Positions 14,357 through 17,556 of a DNA stretch of 17,556 bases are shown here, piece after piece (position 1 is the first letter of the stretch; the number at the start of each line of letters is the position of its first letter). Source of the DNA: JBCDCP01 sp039181495 (lineage in GTDB: Bacteria > Pseudomonadota > Alphaproteobacteria > Rhizobiales > Tepidamorphaceae). Made by a program: the position numbers and the translations under genes. The stretch is taken from NCBI GenBank assembly GCA_039181495.1, contig JBCDCP010000064.1:1-17556 (forward strand), in the 5' to 3' direction. The notes under the pieces are model-generated. The model was not told the DNA's origin. It made no database searches and was given only the letters and a program-made list of their open reading frames with translations.

Positions 14357-15298
14357 TTAGGCCACCAGCTTGGGCAGGCTTTGCTTAAGCTGGGCTCTGA
14401 GATGCTCGTGTTGACTTGGCAGCTTCAGACCTGTCCCAAGCGCTTCGGCTGCCTCGTCACGGGTGAACCCCGGGTTTTCAGTGGCAATCTCAAACAGTGT
14501 TCCGCCTGGCTCCCGGAAATAGATCGCATGGAAATAGTCGCGATCGATCACCGGTGTCACCGCGGTGCCTGTTTCCAGGATCCGCTTGCGGGCGATGGCA
14601 TGTGCGTCATCATCGCTCACCGAAAAGGCGACGTGGTGAACGCTGCCCGCGCCAAGTCCGGGCGGAGTTGCATCGTCGGCCTGCACGAGATCAACGATGC
14701 CGGCTGCACTGTCGCCGGTTGTTTCCAACCGGATAACGCCGGGGCCGGTTTGGGCGACACGATAGCCCATGGCGTGCGTCATCAGATCCGCCGTCGGTGA
14801 CAGATCAGCCAGCCGCAGCGTCACTCCGCGAAAACCATGCACGGCGTGATCAGCATCAACGCCGTTGCCGACCCAGCCGCCACGCGGGTCGGCCGGAGTT
14901 TCGATCAGCGCAAACGGCAGTCCGTCGGGATCTTCGGCGACAATGATGTTTTCGCCGAAGGGTGTCGTGGCCTGGCTTGCGCCGTGATTGGCCAATCTCT
15001 CCGTCCAGAACTGCAGCGAGCCTTCCGGTACTGCAAACTGCGTCAGTGCCACCTCACCTGCGCCGGGCCGGCCGCGTCTCATATGCGACCAGGGGAAATA
15101 GGTCAGAACGGTGCCGGCATGGCCCAGCTCATCGCCGTAATAGAGGTGATAGGTGCCGGGATCGTCGAAGTTGACGGTCTTCTTGATAAAGCGCAGGCCG
15201 ACGTTTCTGGACCAGAAGTCGAGATTGGCCTGGGGGTCCGATGCAATGGCCGTGACATGGTGCAGGCCGTTGACCGGTGATGTGGTGTCGGTGCTCAT
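14357..15298 (-). CDS. Ring-cleaving dioxygenase, glyoxalase fold (MhqO/LinE/PcpA-like)
   Basis: This 313-aa protein has two vicinal-oxygen-chelate modules. The first begins GLHHVTAIASDPQANLDFW and continues VGLRFIKKTVNFDDPGTYHL. The second begins GFRGVTLRLAD, followed by VHHVAFSV and FREPGGTLFEIAT. The metal ligands expected for the family, a His in each HHV motif and the Glu of LFEIAT, are all present. The family cleaves hydroquinone- or catechol-like rings with Fe(II) or Mn(II). Members act either in degradation (LinE, PcpA) or in quinone detoxification (MhqO/MhqE). The adjacent hydrolase favours the latter. The start at 15298 is chosen because GGAGAG stands 6-7 nt upstream; a GTG/ATG-type extension to 15346 has no such site. 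Confidence 0.88.
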   Translation of the reverse strand: MSTDTTSPVNGLHHVTAIASDPQANLDFWSRNVGLRFIKKTVNFDDPGTYHLYYGDELGHAGTVLTYFPWSHMRRGRPGAGEVALTQFAVPEGSLQFWTERLANHGASQATTPFGENIIVAEDPDGLPFALIETPADPRGGWVGNGVDADHAVHGFRGVTLRLADLSPTADLMTHAMGYRVAQTGPGVIRLETTGDSAAGIVDLVQADDATPPGLGAGSVHHVAFSVSDDDAHAIARKRILETGTAVTPVIDRDYFHAIYFREPGGTLFEIATENPGFTRDEAAEALGTGLKLPSQHEHLRAQLKQSLPKLVA

Positions 15299-15377
15299 TT
15301 CGGGCTCTCCACTCGAGGGCGGCTGTGTTGTTCTGAGATCTAGCACCTGAAGTTCGTTGCAAAAGTCGCAATAATCG

Positions 15378-15390
15378 GAACCGTAGGTTC
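15378..15390. promoter_or_regulatory. Dyad GAACC-GTA-GGTTC upstream of the dioxygenase
   Basis: A perfect 5+5 bp inverted repeat lies 80 bp upstream of the dioxygenase start, in the divergent region shared with groES. A second short dyad, TTGC-N7-GCAA (15357-15371), is nearby. Such dyads can be sites for MarR- or TetR-type repressors, but no regulator gene is in the window and the match is short. Confidence 0.25.
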
Positions 15391-15481
15391 GGGAAACGCG
15401 AACAACGTCCCAGATGGAGTCATTTCGTTAACGCTTCTTGCGACATCCGGTGGCGCGCTTGCCCGAGGCTGTTTACCGAGT

Positions 15482-15510
15482 CTTGACTCTGCGGCGTGCG
15501 CCTCTTATCT
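15482..15510 (+). promoter_or_regulatory. groES promoter, RpoH-like and sigma-70-compatible
   Basis: CTTG (15482-15485), an 18-nt spacer and CTTATCT (15504-15510) match the alphaproteobacterial heat-shock sigma-32 consensus CTTG-N17/18-CYTATnT. The overlapping reading TTGACT (15483-15488), 16 nt, TTATCT (15505-15510) also fits the housekeeping factor. Transcription would start near 15517, just before the CIRCE element, so the element lies in the leader. Dual control by RpoH and HrcA is inferred. Confidence 0.65.
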
Positions 15511-15523
15511 CCTCGCCGCAGCG

Positions 15524-15550
15524 TTAGCACTCACAGAAGATGAGTGCTAA
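15524..15550 (+). promoter_or_regulatory. CIRCE element (HrcA operator)
   Basis: TTAGCACTC (15524-15532) and GAGTGCTAA (15542-15550) are separated by exactly 9 nt. This is a perfect match to the CIRCE consensus bound by the HrcA repressor. It sits 46 bp before the groES start. Confidence 0.97.
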
Positions 15551-15596
15551 CGACCCCCGAACCCCAAGAATTCAACTGTGTAGACAGGAGACGCAC

Positions 15597-15908
15597 ATGG
15601 CTTTCCGTCCTCTGCATGACCGCGTGGTGGTCAAGCGCATCGACGAAGACGAGAAGACAACCGGCGGAATCATCATTCCCGACACCGCCAAAGAGAAGCC
15701 CCAGCAGGGCGAAGTTGTCGCCGTTGGCCCAGGCGGCCGCGACGAAGACGGCGAGCGCATCCCCATGGATGTCAAGGCTGGCGACATCGTGCTGTTCGGC
15801 AAATGGTCGGGCACCGAAGTCAAGATCGACGGTGACGAACTCCTGATCATGAAGGAGTCGGACATCATGGGCGTTCTTGAGGGAATGTCCGCAGCCAAGG
15901 CCGCCTGA
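15597..15908 (+). CDS. groES: Co-chaperonin GroES
   Basis: This 103-aa lid of the GroEL folding chamber acts in the cytoplasm. It opens FRPLHDRVVVKRID, has the mobile-loop stretch KTTGGIIIPDTAKEKPQQG (about 21-39), then VVAVGPGG, VLFGKWSGTEVKIDG and the ending DIMGVLEG. The start at 15597 is set by AGGAG at 15586-15590. Length is normal for alphaproteobacteria. It is the first gene of the groESL operon under CIRCE control. Confidence 0.98.
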   Translation: MAFRPLHDRVVVKRIDEDEKTTGGIIIPDTAKEKPQQGEVVAVGPGGRDEDGERIPMDVKAGDIVLFGKWSGTEVKIDGDELLIMKESDIMGVLEGMSAAKAA

Positions 15909-16070
15909 ACCGGCTTTCTGCTGACCTAGAGACCGGTACAGCCCAAACACAGCCCGACGGTCTTGCCGCCGACAACGTGATCGGAATGCGATCCTACAAG
16001 CGGCAGGGCACTTAACGGCACCGGGTGCCGGCGAACCCCGAACAGTTGAGCCGCAAGGCTTGAGGAGAAT

Positions 16071-16089
16071 GAGTGTTTTCAAAGCACTC
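16071..16089 (+). promoter_or_regulatory. Hairpin upstream of the groEL ribosome site
   Basis: GAGTG (16071-16075) and CACTC (16085-16089) pair, and the TTTTCAAAG between them extends the stem to about 8 bp (one G-U pair) with a 3-nt loop. It lies 12 nt before the AAGGAG site (16102-16107) in a groES-groEL gap of 207 bp. It could stabilise the groEL message after processing or affect translation. The rest of the gap shows only a short ACAGCCC repeat near 15940 and no gene. Confidence 0.4.
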
Positions 16090-16115
16090 GCAGTGGATGA
16101 GAAGGAGCTGTTTCG

Positions 16116-17556
<1,441 letters not shown>

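Overview
The window looks like a chromosomal stretch of an alphaproteobacterium. The evidence is the hisS-hisZ-hisG run (HisZ-dependent HisG with a long C-terminal extension as in Caulobacter-type proteins), a cyoABCD quinol oxidase operon with its own SURF1 gene, and groESL under a perfect CIRCE element with an RpoH-like promoter. Order and genus cannot be fixed from the sequence (Rhizobiales, Caulobacterales and Hyphomonadaceae all fit). Hand counts on sample lines give about 48% GC in the left-hand AIPR gene, 57% in cyoB and over 70% in parts of hisZ/hisS.

Layout. (1) 1-2300, accessory region, + strand: the tail of an unknown gene, a 160-aa unknown protein coupled to it by a 4-nt overlap, a 348-bp gap with a strong hairpin, then a 400-aa AIPR-family protein (abortive infection/phage resistance). 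A repeat-rich, gene-free stretch follows. This is the edge of a probable defence or genomic island. No integrase is inside the window. (2) 2271-7380, - strand: cyoA-cyoB-cyoC-cyoD-SURF1, tightly packed, with a terminator-like hairpin at the end. These encode a terminal ubiquinol oxidase plus its heme-insertion factor. (3) 7381-9773, + strand: a divergent MFS transporter sharing the cyoA upstream region, then a secreted, probably outer-membrane BcsS-like protein. (4) 9785-13457, - strand: hisS, hisZ, hisG in one operon (histidyl-tRNA synthetase and the two subunits of the first histidine-biosynthesis enzyme). (5) 13600-15298, - strand: a ring-cleaving dioxygenase and an alpha/beta hydrolase, resembling the MhqO/MhqE-MhqD pairs known from quinone stress. 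(6) 15482-17556, + strand: groES and a 3'-truncated groEL with heat-shock control sites.

The points I consider most worth checking are the AIPR locus with its unknown partner, a low-GC mosaic block inside hisS, a cluster of perfect CCGG-core hairpins around the hisS leader, the SURF1 gene in a quinol oxidase operon that lacks cyoE, and an 11-bp near-repeat flanking the cyoA/MFS divergent promoters.
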